A stretch of 64,000 nt of DNA from Tenebrio molitor (Eukaryota; Arthropoda; Insecta; Coleoptera; Tenebrionidae). Below, in pieces: positions 37,001 to 46,700 of the stretch. A program made the position numbers and the translations under genes. Where the stretch lies: NCBI RefSeq assembly GCF_963966145.1, contig NC_091046.1, positions 558,001-622,000 on the forward strand, written 5' to 3'. The notes under the pieces are model-generated. The model worked only from the letters and a program-made list of their open reading frames with translations. It searched no databases and was not told the origin of the DNA. Position 1 is the stretch's first letter, and each line of letters starts with the position of its first letter.

Positions 37001-38760
37001 AACGTGATTTTCAAATTTTACTTGTATGTTGATTTGTATAAAATAATAAATTGATAATACCTATGCAAGATAAACCGAAAGCTCTTGACGTTGGAAAAAA
37101 TAGTATGTTATATACGTGAGGAAAGGTCCATTGCTAAACTTGAATGATTAGATCAACTCGCTATCGCTCGTGATCCAATTGTCATTCTCGTTTAGCAATG
37201 CATCCCTTTCCTCACTTATATAACAATATACTATTGCATACGAGAAATGAGTTCAATTTGATAATAAAAAATACCAAAAGCATTATTGTCAAATCCAAGA
37301 TGTCAAGAATAATACAAGCAATGAGACAAATCCACATCCTATGGTCAGCTTTCTAAACATTGTAACAATAATATTTAGAATGTTGCAAAACGCGAACAGT
37401 TTACATATTTGACCTTCTTAGTCAATGACATGTCCAGAGTCAACTTGATACATTATTGTAGAAGACACGGTACGTACCTACCCAACTTATACCGGGTGTT
37501 CACTCTCAAACTCGAACATAGGCAATTAACATTGTGCATTCAGTTTATGTGGCATATCATATTTAAAATCACCAAGATTTAAATTAGTATTCTAAAATAA
37601 AAACCGCATCTTTAACCGTATTTTTAGCATCATTTTAAGCGCAATAATTTCATCTTTCTGCTGATACAATTACCTTAGCTGTAAGTTGAATTGGCGAGCA
37701 GGAATCAGCAAAAACGTTCAATACAATGTTACTTGCCTATGTTCGAGTTTGAGAATGCACAGGCTGTATACTTTTTTCAATAGTTTTAAAATTTTATTTG
37801 AATACCGATTATCCGATGGGCATCATTCACCGACAATAGCTTTACCAAACAAAATTTAATAAAATTAATGCATTTTTTACACATTTTAATGTTCACTTTA
37901 ATAAAAAAACGTCCTAAAATTGTATTTTCTTGAACTGCTATTGATCAAAATAGTTACATTAATGATTTAATTCCTATCTTTTCATTGCTTCTTCCTGTTT
38001 GCAATGGAGGTTTCCTTTAATTGTACCTGCACCTGTATCAAGCTATCGCACAATAAGTTGCAGTCTGGCTGGTATTTTGGTCTGAATGCAGGTGTAACAC
38101 ACAAAAGACTGATTACAATGGGACATAAACTTTTGTGTTCATCACAAGGTACTCGTCACTCATATATGGGTTATACCGCAACAGGTCACATCTTCACCAA
38201 TTAATTAATTTTATGACATAACCGTAAAAATAACGGCGTCGAAGGTCATCGAAACGTACGAATAAAAACACAAAGCGAAGTGATAGACTGAATCAAAAAT
38301 TAAAACAAAAGGTAGCAAAACGAAGATAAGCAAAAAAAAAGTAAATAAAGAAGGTCGTCATATATCGAAATATTATTGTTTTTTTAAAGGAGCCTTGGTC
38401 CGAAGCCCAACAGGAGAGGCTGGAGCTGCAACGAGCTCGCGTCTTCGAGGTCAACCGTCACTTGGCCGCCCTCACCGACAGCTGGGAACGTGGAGGTCTT
38501 CCGCTTCACATAAACTTGGCCGTTCACCACTACCCGCAAACCCAAGACCTGACAGATCGTCTCAAACAGCAAAATCGTCTCCTCACCGAGGTAATAAATA
38601 CCACGGCAAAAAGCAACGATTAATTAACTTTTTCTTGCAGGAAGTAAGTAAAAAAAGCGAACGGATATCGGCGTTGGAAAGAGAGAAGGCCAGCCTGATT
38701 CAGGTTCTTCAGATGCGGTCGGCACCGAACAGAAACAGTCAAGAGGAGGCCGTCTTCTAA
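31049..38760 (+). CDS. Sapcd2: Suppressor APC domain-containing protein 2-like
   Basis: Exons 31049-31999, 38390-38590 and 38641-38760 encode 423 aa. Residues about 8-90 form the suppressor-APC domain, an EF-hand-like fold (LPKQFVTAMRTLFDIMDD... through FERFCAGLKICLL). A Pro/Asn-rich linker follows. Residues about 265-315 and 318-415 are predicted coiled coils, including WSEAQQERLELQRARVFEVN and a final heptad-like stretch ALEREKASLIQVL. In vertebrates SAPCD2 acts at the apical cortex and antagonises LGN in spindle orientation. That function is transferred by homology only. The start ATG at 31049 (GCGATGT context) is the first Met in frame before the domain. The N-terminal exon is relatively GC-rich. 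The 3' end is convergent with the DHHC gene: stop codons are about 440 bases apart. Confidence 0.9.
32890..34170 (-). pseudogene. Decayed Polinton-type DNA polymerase B
   Basis: On the minus strand, separated pieces in the right order resemble protein-primed type-B DNA polymerases of the Polinton/Maverick kind. Near 33990-33930 is NPGDAFFGGRTNA, a signature of this polymerase group. Near 33440-33365 is KYIFTLCRLC followed by a C-x-H pair. Near 33185-33100 are FKFLGG and FGQKQNMDNTEYI. Near 32940-32910 is TNVFIAVFTT. The pieces are broken by stops and frameshifts, and a MITE with perfect 30-bp ends (33511-33870) sits in the middle, so the gene is dead. The part upstream of the signature (about 34170-34090) reads as weakly similar coding sequence. 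No other Polinton gene (integrase, ATPase, capsid, protease) was recognised nearby. Confidence 0.7.
33511..33870. mobile_element. MITE with 30-bp perfect terminal repeats
   Basis: The ends 33511-33540 and 33841-33870 are perfect reverse complements over 30 bases, beginning TAAAGTCCATTCAAAAATCA. The 360-bp element interrupts the polymerase relic between its FGGRTNA and TLCRLC segments. It therefore inserted after, or during the decay of, that gene. Perfect ends suggest a fairly recent insertion. No coding capacity. Confidence 0.85.
34490..35240 (+). pseudogene. Decayed BEL/Pao-type Gag fragment
   Basis: The plus-strand reading around 34500-34615 contains DTFQYLKATLSGEPTHL and then ISDKNYETA, which match the pattern of the conserved Gag region (DUF1759-type) of BEL/Pao retrotransposons. 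A frameshifted continuation, KDKEDIILKHVKSLFEL, lies near 34650-34700, followed by SPSSLKQLIE. Farther on (about 35085-35220), FFALPAEIVKNRI and SCQLCEKSC resemble the zinc-knuckle region of the same family. Frameshifts and stops make it non-functional. No protease, reverse transcriptase or LTRs were recognised, so it is an internal fragment. It lies about 320 bases from the polymerase relic, in the opposite orientation. Confidence 0.65.
36684..36892. mobile_element. MITE, AGTTGACTCAAGTTGC arms
   Basis: Inverted arms of about 45 bases, left AGTTGACTCAAGTTGCAAAA and right in reverse complement AGTTGACTCAAGTTGCAAAA, run inward to a TGTTGCAAATG block with a few mismatches. The total is 209 bp. 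High arm similarity indicates low divergence. Non-coding. Confidence 0.8.
37099..37234. repeat. Foldback with about 40-bp arms
   Basis: The left arm (AATAGTATGTTATATACGTG onward to CATTGCTAAAC) and the right arm are imperfect reverse complements with small indels. The loop contains ATCGCTCGTGATCCAATTGT, which also occurs with two changes at 6618-6640, so the two loci probably derive from the same family. Confidence 0.7.
37490..37768. mobile_element. MITE with CTCAAACTCGAACATAGG arms
   Basis: Terminal inverted repeats of about 34 bases share the core CTCAAACTCGAACATAGGCA exactly. The outer ends are TACCGGGTGTTCA (left) and, in reverse complement, TACAGCCTGTGCA (right). TA borders, 279 bp, non-coding. 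Confidence 0.8.
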
Positions 38761-39197
38761 TGAAATAATAAAACACCACTTTAAGAAAACACATTTATTA
38801 ACAGTCATTGAAACAATTGTGATTCTTATGTGAAAGTATAAAACGTAACGGTGTTACCTTCTCCTGTTATGCACAGATATATTTATATCTTACAATAATT
38901 TGTACCAGAGAGTGCCATTATATAACAGAGTTTTATTATTCCTTAAGTAATAAAGTAGAAATGGTACACATTATTTGTTGCCAAATTGACAGTGATTTGT
39001 GCAATTTTGTAAATTGGTGCTAACCACTCGCTTGTAGTTTGTAGGATTTGCTAATAAAATACATCGATTCTTGTACGTTTTTTGAAATTATTTGGCAACA
39101 ACGATTGGTTTGCACAGTGCCAACTGTGCGAATATCACAATGCATTATTAGGACACAGTTGAATACTTATTAAGTAACAAAAAACAAATGTTCGATA
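38761..39197. other. Convergent 3' ends of SAPCD2 and DHHC gene
   Basis: Plus-strand AATAAA signals occur at about 38765, 38949 and 39051. Minus-strand signals (TTTATT as read on the plus strand) occur at about 38795 and 38933. With 437 bases between stop codons, the two 3' UTRs probably overlap. Nothing else is seen. Confidence 0.6.
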
Positions 39198-40025
39198 TTA
39201 TTTGGCCTTGACTGATTGTTTCACGTCCCAAGTGATACCGTCGTGTGGCAATTTACTCTCAAGAAAAGGCGACACCCATACCAGGTACCACCTTGAACCC
39301 AACGCATCTACAACGTTTCGTTTCGGTCCGAGATCATACTGACCCAATCTTTGGTTGCGTTCATGTGTCACCAACCCTCTCACGATTAAATCGCCGTGAT
39401 AGTATAACAAAACTCCAGTAAAAACGCCCCCAACCACAACAATCAGTACGAGGAACAGATACATTTGCTCTATCGAATAATCGACAAAAAGAGTCGCCAG
39501 CGGGAAAATAATTTTAATTATGGACTCCAACGTACCCAGAACGCCGAGTTCCCACACAAAGTGAATATTGTAATATGAAGCATACACGGTTGCGACAAAA
39601 ATATAAAATACAAACATAACAAAATATCTCAAGTTGTGGTATCCCACGCAACAACTCGTAAACATGCAGTGATGATCCCTCTTGAGTATGCACACGTTAC
39701 AGATGTTGCAGTGCCAGGATCTCGGGGGCGCGATGCATTCACACACGGCACAGAATCTTGAATTTGGTCCCAGCGTCGTGGGCAGGATTCTCCCTTTAAT
39801 GCTCGTATCACAGAGGACGATGGCGACGTAATTGGAACACACGTTGAACAGAATGAAACTGCCACAGATGAAATGGAACAAGTAGCAGAGGCCCCATTGC
39901 GTGTAATAGTGAGGCAACACGATAAAAAGCTCGAAGTAGTAGACCAAGGGGATTATGCAGAAAGTGAATAAAGTAACGAAGGTGTCGGAGATGGTGCGAG
40001 GCAGGATATTTCGTCTCAGTAACAT
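39198..40025 (-). CDS. Zdhhc24: DHHC palmitoyltransferase, ZDHHC24-like
   Basis: A single uninterrupted frame of 275 aa. Hydrophobic segments at about 16-38, 44-71, 135-155 and 186-208 give the four-span topology of DHHC enzymes. The cysteine-rich domain (about 92-135) has the CxxC, HCxxC and CxxC zinc-ligand pattern, and the catalytic DHHC at 117-120 is intact. The usual N/G-CVG is CCVG here (125-128). A C-terminal LGPKRNVVDALG segment (232-243) fits the conserved Gly-Asn motif after the last span. Such enzymes S-acylate cysteines of membrane-associated proteins from the Golgi/ER face. Substrate specificity cannot be read from sequence. The ATG at 40025 is the first Met and precedes the first span suitably. 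The gene is divergent from DENND1 (727 bases between start codons). Confidence 0.9.
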   Translation of the reverse strand: MLLRRNILPRTISDTFVTLFTFCIIPLVYYFELFIVLPHYYTQWGLCYLFHFICGSFILFNVCSNYVAIVLCDTSIKGRILPTTLGPNSRFCAVCECIAPPRSWHCNICNVCILKRDHHCMFTSCCVGYHNLRYFVMFVFYIFVATVYASYYNIHFVWELGVLGTLESIIKIIFPLATLFVDYSIEQMYLFLVLIVVVGGVFTGVLLYYHGDLIVRGLVTHERNQRLGQYDLGPKRNVVDALGSRWYLVWVSPFLESKLPHDGITWDVKQSVKAK

Positions 40026-40752
40026 TTTCGATCGGGTTTTAGGTTATGTTTACTTAGAAACGTCAAGAATCACACCCTCACTTCCCCGAATTCGATAAAA
40101 TGACAAACTGTATTATCGGTAGAGTACATTTAAATGGAATTTCACTTTTGTAAAGTAAAATCAATTCCATACTCTTAATTAACGTTAATATATTCTGTAT
40201 TGACTTTTTGATGTGTGTAAGTGATTTTTATGAACGCACCATGACATTTACGCCTTATCCATTGTCATGTTCACCCTTGCATTCAACATTCAACCATAGT
40301 ATGCAACTGTCAATTGGACGTGAAACCATTTTGGCAAAGCACAATTATTTTAATGATTTAATTTTTTTGGTGTGGTTTGGTGAATGTACAAGTCAATAAA
40401 TAAATGAAACAATTCATAGACAAAAACAATCCGTACGATGGTTCCCTCTGTGTGTCATTCTTTGCTATATTACAGAAATCTTCTTTTATCAGCTGTTCTC
40501 AAGGTTGGTAGTGCTGCTTACGCAGCTGTCGTCCTTGTCTAACCTAATCCAACCTAGCATCCGAATTCTGTCTGTCACAGTCTGTCAGTGGCAGCGTAAA
40601 TCCGTGGTGTAGTTTGGTGGTTGTTGTGAAGTGTCCGTGTGTGTGCATTCCTCCAATATGTGTGAAAACTTGACGAAAAAGCCGCCTAACTGTTGAAAAT
40701 CGCGCGTTTTTTACCAGGGACCATGGATAACTAAGTACCCTAAACCGTCACC
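40026..40752. promoter_or_regulatory. Divergent ZDHHC24/DENND1 promoter with DENND1 leader
   Basis: This 727-base spacer separates two oppositely directed start codons and must hold both promoters. A likely 3' splice site (TTTTTTACCAG) ends at 40716, so the DENND1 leader is probably spliced. Two upstream ORFs precede the main ATG: 40658-40696 (12 codons), and 40723-40734, encoding only Met-Asp-Asn, in the strong context ACCATGG. Confidence 0.55.
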
Positions 40753-43700
40753 ATGGGTTCCAGGATACGGTAACTATCTCAGTCCATACCGACAAAACCC
40801 CCCGGGAGAATATTTACCTCCACGTCCCCCTTTGTAGCGAAAACGTGAAACACTTCTTCGAGTGTTTCTGCGAAGTGGTACCCGCCACGGTCGACAAAGA
40901 TGCCTGGATAATTCAACAATACCCCGACAAATACAAAGACGAAGAAGTGCTAAAGTCGGTACCAAAATTTGCATATCCGTACAAATTCGAAAAGTTAGTA
41001 GTAGTCGAGAAAAAAAAATAGACGAGTCCCGTTTCATTGCCGTTTTTCCAGTACCGTGATCCAACACTACTCCTTCGTCCTGACGGATCTGGAGTCGAAA
41101 TGGACGTTCGGTTTTTGCAGACACGACCCTCGATCAGAAACCGCGATAGTCGTCCTCAGTTATCTTCCCTGGCACCAAGCATTTTACAAGTACGTACAGA
41201 ACATTCAGGATGATCAGGAAGTTGACTACACTTTGTCCTTTCACATCAGGACAATGCGCTTCAATTTTTGTCGTTTCCGCATCGTTGATAAAATGTTTAC
41301 ACGCCGAGCAGCATCTGGCATTAATATGTGGATTATATCCGTTGTTTTTCTAGCCTGTACGTTTTAATTTTATTTGCAGAAATACGAGAAAACGATTCGT
41401 TCATGCGTTGCGTTGGATTACGTTTTGTTTTCCCGATCCTATAAATAAATCGGTTCAATTTTAATTGCGGATTGAGTGTAACACTGGAAGAGGTGTCACT
41501 GTTACATTGACGCATCTGCACCGTGTACCGCCCCCGATTGTAAACACACACACAAATTAGCTTAACGCGAATAATGGCGTCGTAATTGTGATAGATGGGG
41601 TGCGTAAAAATTTCACCCACCAGACCCCACGTCGACGAGGTTGAATGTATTATAAATGTTTCAGATTTAAAAATTCCGTCTCCTTAATGGTTACCATCGT
41701 TAGTCACCAAGCTTATCAATGAGACAGCTCCCGTATTTTTATCGTCCGACCTATATCAATGAGATAATGTTCTCCATGAGTTTCTCGGGCGTGTTGCATT
41801 GATGTAATCTCTTTTTTTGCATAAGCGACAAGTTCAGCGACTCGAGAGCTATCACGGCTTTTTGTCTTAACTCGGAAATGCCGGTGTAGTTTCTAATTCC
41901 GCAAGCATCAGGTTGTAACAGTTCTCTTTCGTTTGCTTTTTCCGTTGTTTTGTCACACAGATTGATTTGGATGAGATCGTTGAAAGTGTTAACCGGATTC
42001 GTTGATGCAAAATGTCCAAATATAAGTGCCAACTCGTAAACGACATGTACGTCCACGTTTTTTTGAATTTGTGGTATTTCTGGCAATTAAAGAGATTATT
42101 ACTTTTTTTTTTCAGTTGTTGCTACTTTGAGTGGCACAACGTGGAAAATATCTTCCAGTAAAACTTGACCAGTTTTGCAAAATCCCTTGTTTGTGTGGAT
42201 CATTCTTTATCGTAAATTATTAATAATTCGTCGGTTATAAGTGGGGCCGAACGCACGCTCCCAGATATTTGAACGTCGTTCCAGGCGGGGCCGTCGATCA
42301 AAACAGTTTCCAAGTTTATATAAAGGAACATCGAAGTATAAAGTTTTATCCCCATCACGTCCGCAGCTTGAAGTTTTACCACGTAAATAAATAAATACAG
42401 ATAAAACCAGAGCTTTTACGATTAATTTGATTATTTAGCTCGTAGCGGCACGCAACGAGTGGACGTCATTAACGAGAACTTCCGGAGGAGAAAATGGCCT
42501 CCTCTTAGTCTGCAAAAATTATTATAATCGACACGATTAATCTTCAGCGTGACCAGCTGGCGACAGGTGCGCTCTCAAAGTTGTCCAGATTTAGTTCCTA
42601 TCGACTTTTTCTTTGTTTCGAGTTTCACACGTGAAAGTTAATTAATGAGGATTAACGCGTCGCCTCTAAAAAATTTTCAATAACAGTGATTATTTCGTAT
42701 CACAATAACGAGGTGTAATTGTGGGAAAATTTCGCTGGAAAAAAAAAACGTTGCTTATTGCGCGTTCGAGCTAGAAAAATAAAAACAAGCAGAGATGGCT
42801 CACAGATGGACCAGTTTTCCTATAACGATAGTGATATCTGGTGATATTCGTGGAGTTTATCGGGGCCAAACCTAGGCTTGTGTCGTATGATAAGAAGCCT
42901 GATAATTATTAAATAACACATAATTGAATTTATCCATTGCGTGAGCAATAACAATTCGGTTAATGGACGTCTTTGGGAAATTTAATGAATAAATAACAAG
43001 CCAGAGTCTATTAATTACGGTTGTTGTACATACAGTTCGTTATTTCCCCACAACGAACGCTTCAAATATTTAAACAATACCTGGTTTAATAATTGTAGGA
43101 GAAATTTTCCTCAAACAAAATATTCCATGTGGAACTGTTGGCAAATAGTACGGTAATTGATTTGAAGGTATTCAACTTCGCGTCAGAATTTGGAGGCTGA
43201 AAGTGTAACAGTGCCGGCCAAAAAGAGGGAAGAAAGTGAACACGATGTACTAAAAGGAATAGGCGAAATGCAGATACAGTGGGTGGAATTAAGGTCGCGA
43301 AAATTTGAAAGTCGAAAGAATTTTGTTGGAGCTGCTCAAGAAGTATCGGGCAGAGGAATTATTATAATGATCGACAAATACATCGCGTCTGAAGCGATGC
43401 CATTTCCTTTCATTTCCCCGTGTTCATATTTACACTGGTGGAAAAGCGTGTTAAACAGGCAACACTGTTACTGTATAATTATCGTTATTTACACATCCAC
43501 ACTCTCTGAATGAACACGTCTTTGTGCGATGCCAGCCAGCATAATGAATTGTTTTAAATAAGTTACTGAAAAGGGAACAAAGCCTCGGACAAAAACCGTC
43601 ATATTTCCTGATTATCCGCGTGCGCGTCTCTCGCTCTCGGTTCCCCAACAAGAATAATAAAAAAGCGAATTATTTCCGGCAGATTTCTAGATAACATAGC

Positions 43701-46700
43701 AGTATTAATGACCAGTCCACGATCCGAAGACTTGATCGAATTCTTGTCGACAGTATACAACACTAAGCTAGCCGATCCGAGTAAATTTTTCACCGTACCC
43801 TTCAACCGGGGAGAGAGCGTAAGTCCACCGGACGACGAAAGCGTGTGTGGGTCCATAATTTTTCTTTATCTTTTCAGACTTTTTCGGTGGAGGTTCCCAA
43901 ACCGTTCCAGTTGCCGAGCATACCGGAAAACGTAAGTAATGAATAATTCCGGCCGAAACGAGACGTGTTCTTCAAATGAGGGATTAGATTTTAAAGTTTG
44001 AAAAGTGCGATGGGACCACCGGAGCAAATCGTAAATACCAGACCGAAATACATATTCGAAAATGAAGATGTTATTGTTTTTTTAAATGTCGAGCAATGGC
44101 GCATTTTTGTGTCTCAGGTGTTCACACCTAACGCCCCGAATTAATAAATGATCACGTAAAAATGGCCGCGTTATCTCTCGCCATCGGCATCTTCGTGACG
44201 CTTCCACGATATTTCATTCCCGATCCGATCGGACCACTAAAACTGATTAAACTCCGGTGTTGTTTGCGTGTGTTAAAACAAACAGACGTCCGTATCGTCG
44301 GTTTTCTCCCTTCGGAATCTAATTTTTCCTTTTGTTCTTTCATTTCGTCGCGTGCAGAGGAACCTCACCGAATATTACAACGCCGTCGACACCCACAACA
44401 TGATGATAATATTCGCGTCGATGCTCTACGAAAGGCGAATCATCTTCACGTCGAAGAAACTGAAACGACTCAGCGCCTGTGTGCAGTCCGCCAACGACGT
44501 CATTTACCCCATGATATGGCAGCACATCTTCATCCCGGTGCTGCCGATGGCCCTAATAGATTATCTCTTGGCGCCGATGCCCTTCCTCATTGGCGTACCT
44601 GACGAGGTGATGAAGGTGAGTGATTAGGTGGTTCTCGATTGCGACGGGATCGATAGGTGCCACACCGGTTGAATTGCGGCGTTAGGACAATGCGGTCCTA
44701 GACAGACGACGGTCTCGGTAGAATAACGTTGCAAGTTCGATTTGGTCTGTTCAATTCTAACCAACACTTACTATTTCGTACTTTGCATATCAGAAAACGA
44801 TCTGACTATAGCAATTTGAAAATGTTTCCAGACTGTCAAATGAAATTTTGAATAAAATGTTTGTTTTGACTGTACTTAGTGTTTACGCCAAATATAGTAA
44901 CAAAATAAATGTAGGTTATGTTTTGATTTTAGACAGTTGTAAAGCAACCAATAAATAAAACTGTTTGACCACAAGTCTGTAAATTCTTCCGGTTTTTATC
45001 ACTTTTTTTTTTGTTCCACAATAATTTACAAGGGCTTTCTTCTCTCGCGTTAATAAAACCGTTTTGAAAATTTTTAACTTTCCAGTTTAACAAAACTAGT
45101 GGAACGGCCCCCGTGCCATTGTCCGTGCTTACGCACGGAGCAATAAAATATGTAAAAATTATTTTATTATTATTATCTGAGTACATATTTGACATCTCTT
45201 CTTTTCTTCTTTCCTGCGACAAACGGCTTCTTTCTGTATGTGTCTCCCTTTCGCTATCACTTTGCTGATGATTTAATCTTCTACTCTCATTTACGATATC
45301 TCCTTCTTCTTGGCTTCCTTGTTCCCGCCTACGTCTTTGTCGTTCTGTATTTGTTGCTCTTTGTCGCCCAAGTTCGTCTAAATTATCCATTATTGTAATA
45401 TTTTTGTTATAAAATTAATGACAGGTTTTACTGTCAAAAGGGACATGTCGTAGCCACAGGTCATAGCAGCACTGCTTCGTGGGTACTTCCATATTGTGAC
45501 ACGAAACGGACATTTTTTGCATTATAGTATTAAAGATATTAAATTTGGGATTTTTATACTCCATTCTTTTATACAGTCCTTTTTTTTAACAATTGTCAAA
45601 GTGTTGTCATCTTGGTATGAGCACTCTAGTATGAGCCACTAGTTATTTGATAGTTATTTATTAGGTTGGCAACGTAAAATGTCAACTGTATGTCAGTCAC
45701 AGTCACAGTCATTTTGATGTGAAGGCGCTTGCGCTACTGAAGCCGCAATTACATTTAAATTAAAACAAAAAGAGTTTCCGAAAGCAAGGATCTAACACAA
45801 CGAGAAAAATTAGCTATGATTAGATTACGTGAAGAAATGCAGACAGAAAAACCGACCATGACCACGCTAATGTAAGAAATTGCAGTAAAGATGCACATTA
45901 TATTCGAGATATTTTCTTTTAATATCTCTGTATATGGGCCAATAGTGTTCGTCACTGCGATGAACTGATTAGAGAGGACTCGAAAAAATTGATGGGAAAT
46001 CTACCAATTGAGGACATTCCCCCAATAATAATTCAACTTTCCGCAGAATCATAAATTCGGAAGACGATTGGGGGTTAGATTCTGAAAATGAATAAACCAC
46101 TTATATTACCCATTAAATAAATTCCCGTTTTCCTGTGTAGGTATGTTCAGTTGCACTTTGCTTACATCTGAAACTTTTCTGACATTTGAAAATTACTGAC
46201 ATAACCTCAAACCTGATCTAGGGAGATTTTACGATTGAGTGTTCCGAAACTAAAAGTTTTAGGGTGGTACAGCTTGGTCTTTGAGGGAATTTTGACATTG
46301 ACAATTGTTTAAAAAAAAGGAAAAAATGTGACAATGTCAACATTAAACAAATAAATGAATTACATATTTGAAAATTCATGGGTACCTACTGAGTAATAGG
46401 AAATCACCCAAATTAAGAACAATTTATTTTTGACAGTCCAGATGTGTTTTGAATTCACTTTACCGCATGATCAAAAAAATTTGGTACATAGTTCAATTCG
46501 CCAAGAAAAACAAAAGTTAAGTTTCAGATCAGTTCCTACACATCTGTCAGTAATAATTTGTGTGATTTTAAAAGTTTTTCCAAAATTAATTTCAATTTGT
46601 AGTTTGATTTTGGACTGAACCGTATATCTCAGTAAAAATCAGAGATCAGACATTATTTTGGCTGCGCAGGGCTTTAGTTATTTAGATTCTTCAGCTCAGG

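Larger units (their letters stand above)
32000..38389 (+). other. 6.4 kb SAPCD2 intron rich in dead elements
   Basis: The intron begins GTGAGT and ends TTTAAAG. It carries a decayed type-B DNA polymerase (32890-34170, minus) with a MITE inside it, a decayed BEL/Pao Gag (34490-35240, plus), and inverted-repeat elements at 36684-36892, 37099-37234 and 37490-37768. I see no intact gene inside. The stretch 35.3-36.6 kb shows nothing recognisable. Confidence 0.75.

Noticed and set aside
41751..42086. 111-codon minus-strand frame in DENND1 intron 3, possibly a nested gene
   Set aside because: The peptide looks reasonable but I recognise no domain and see no matching exons up- or downstream. Too weak to call.
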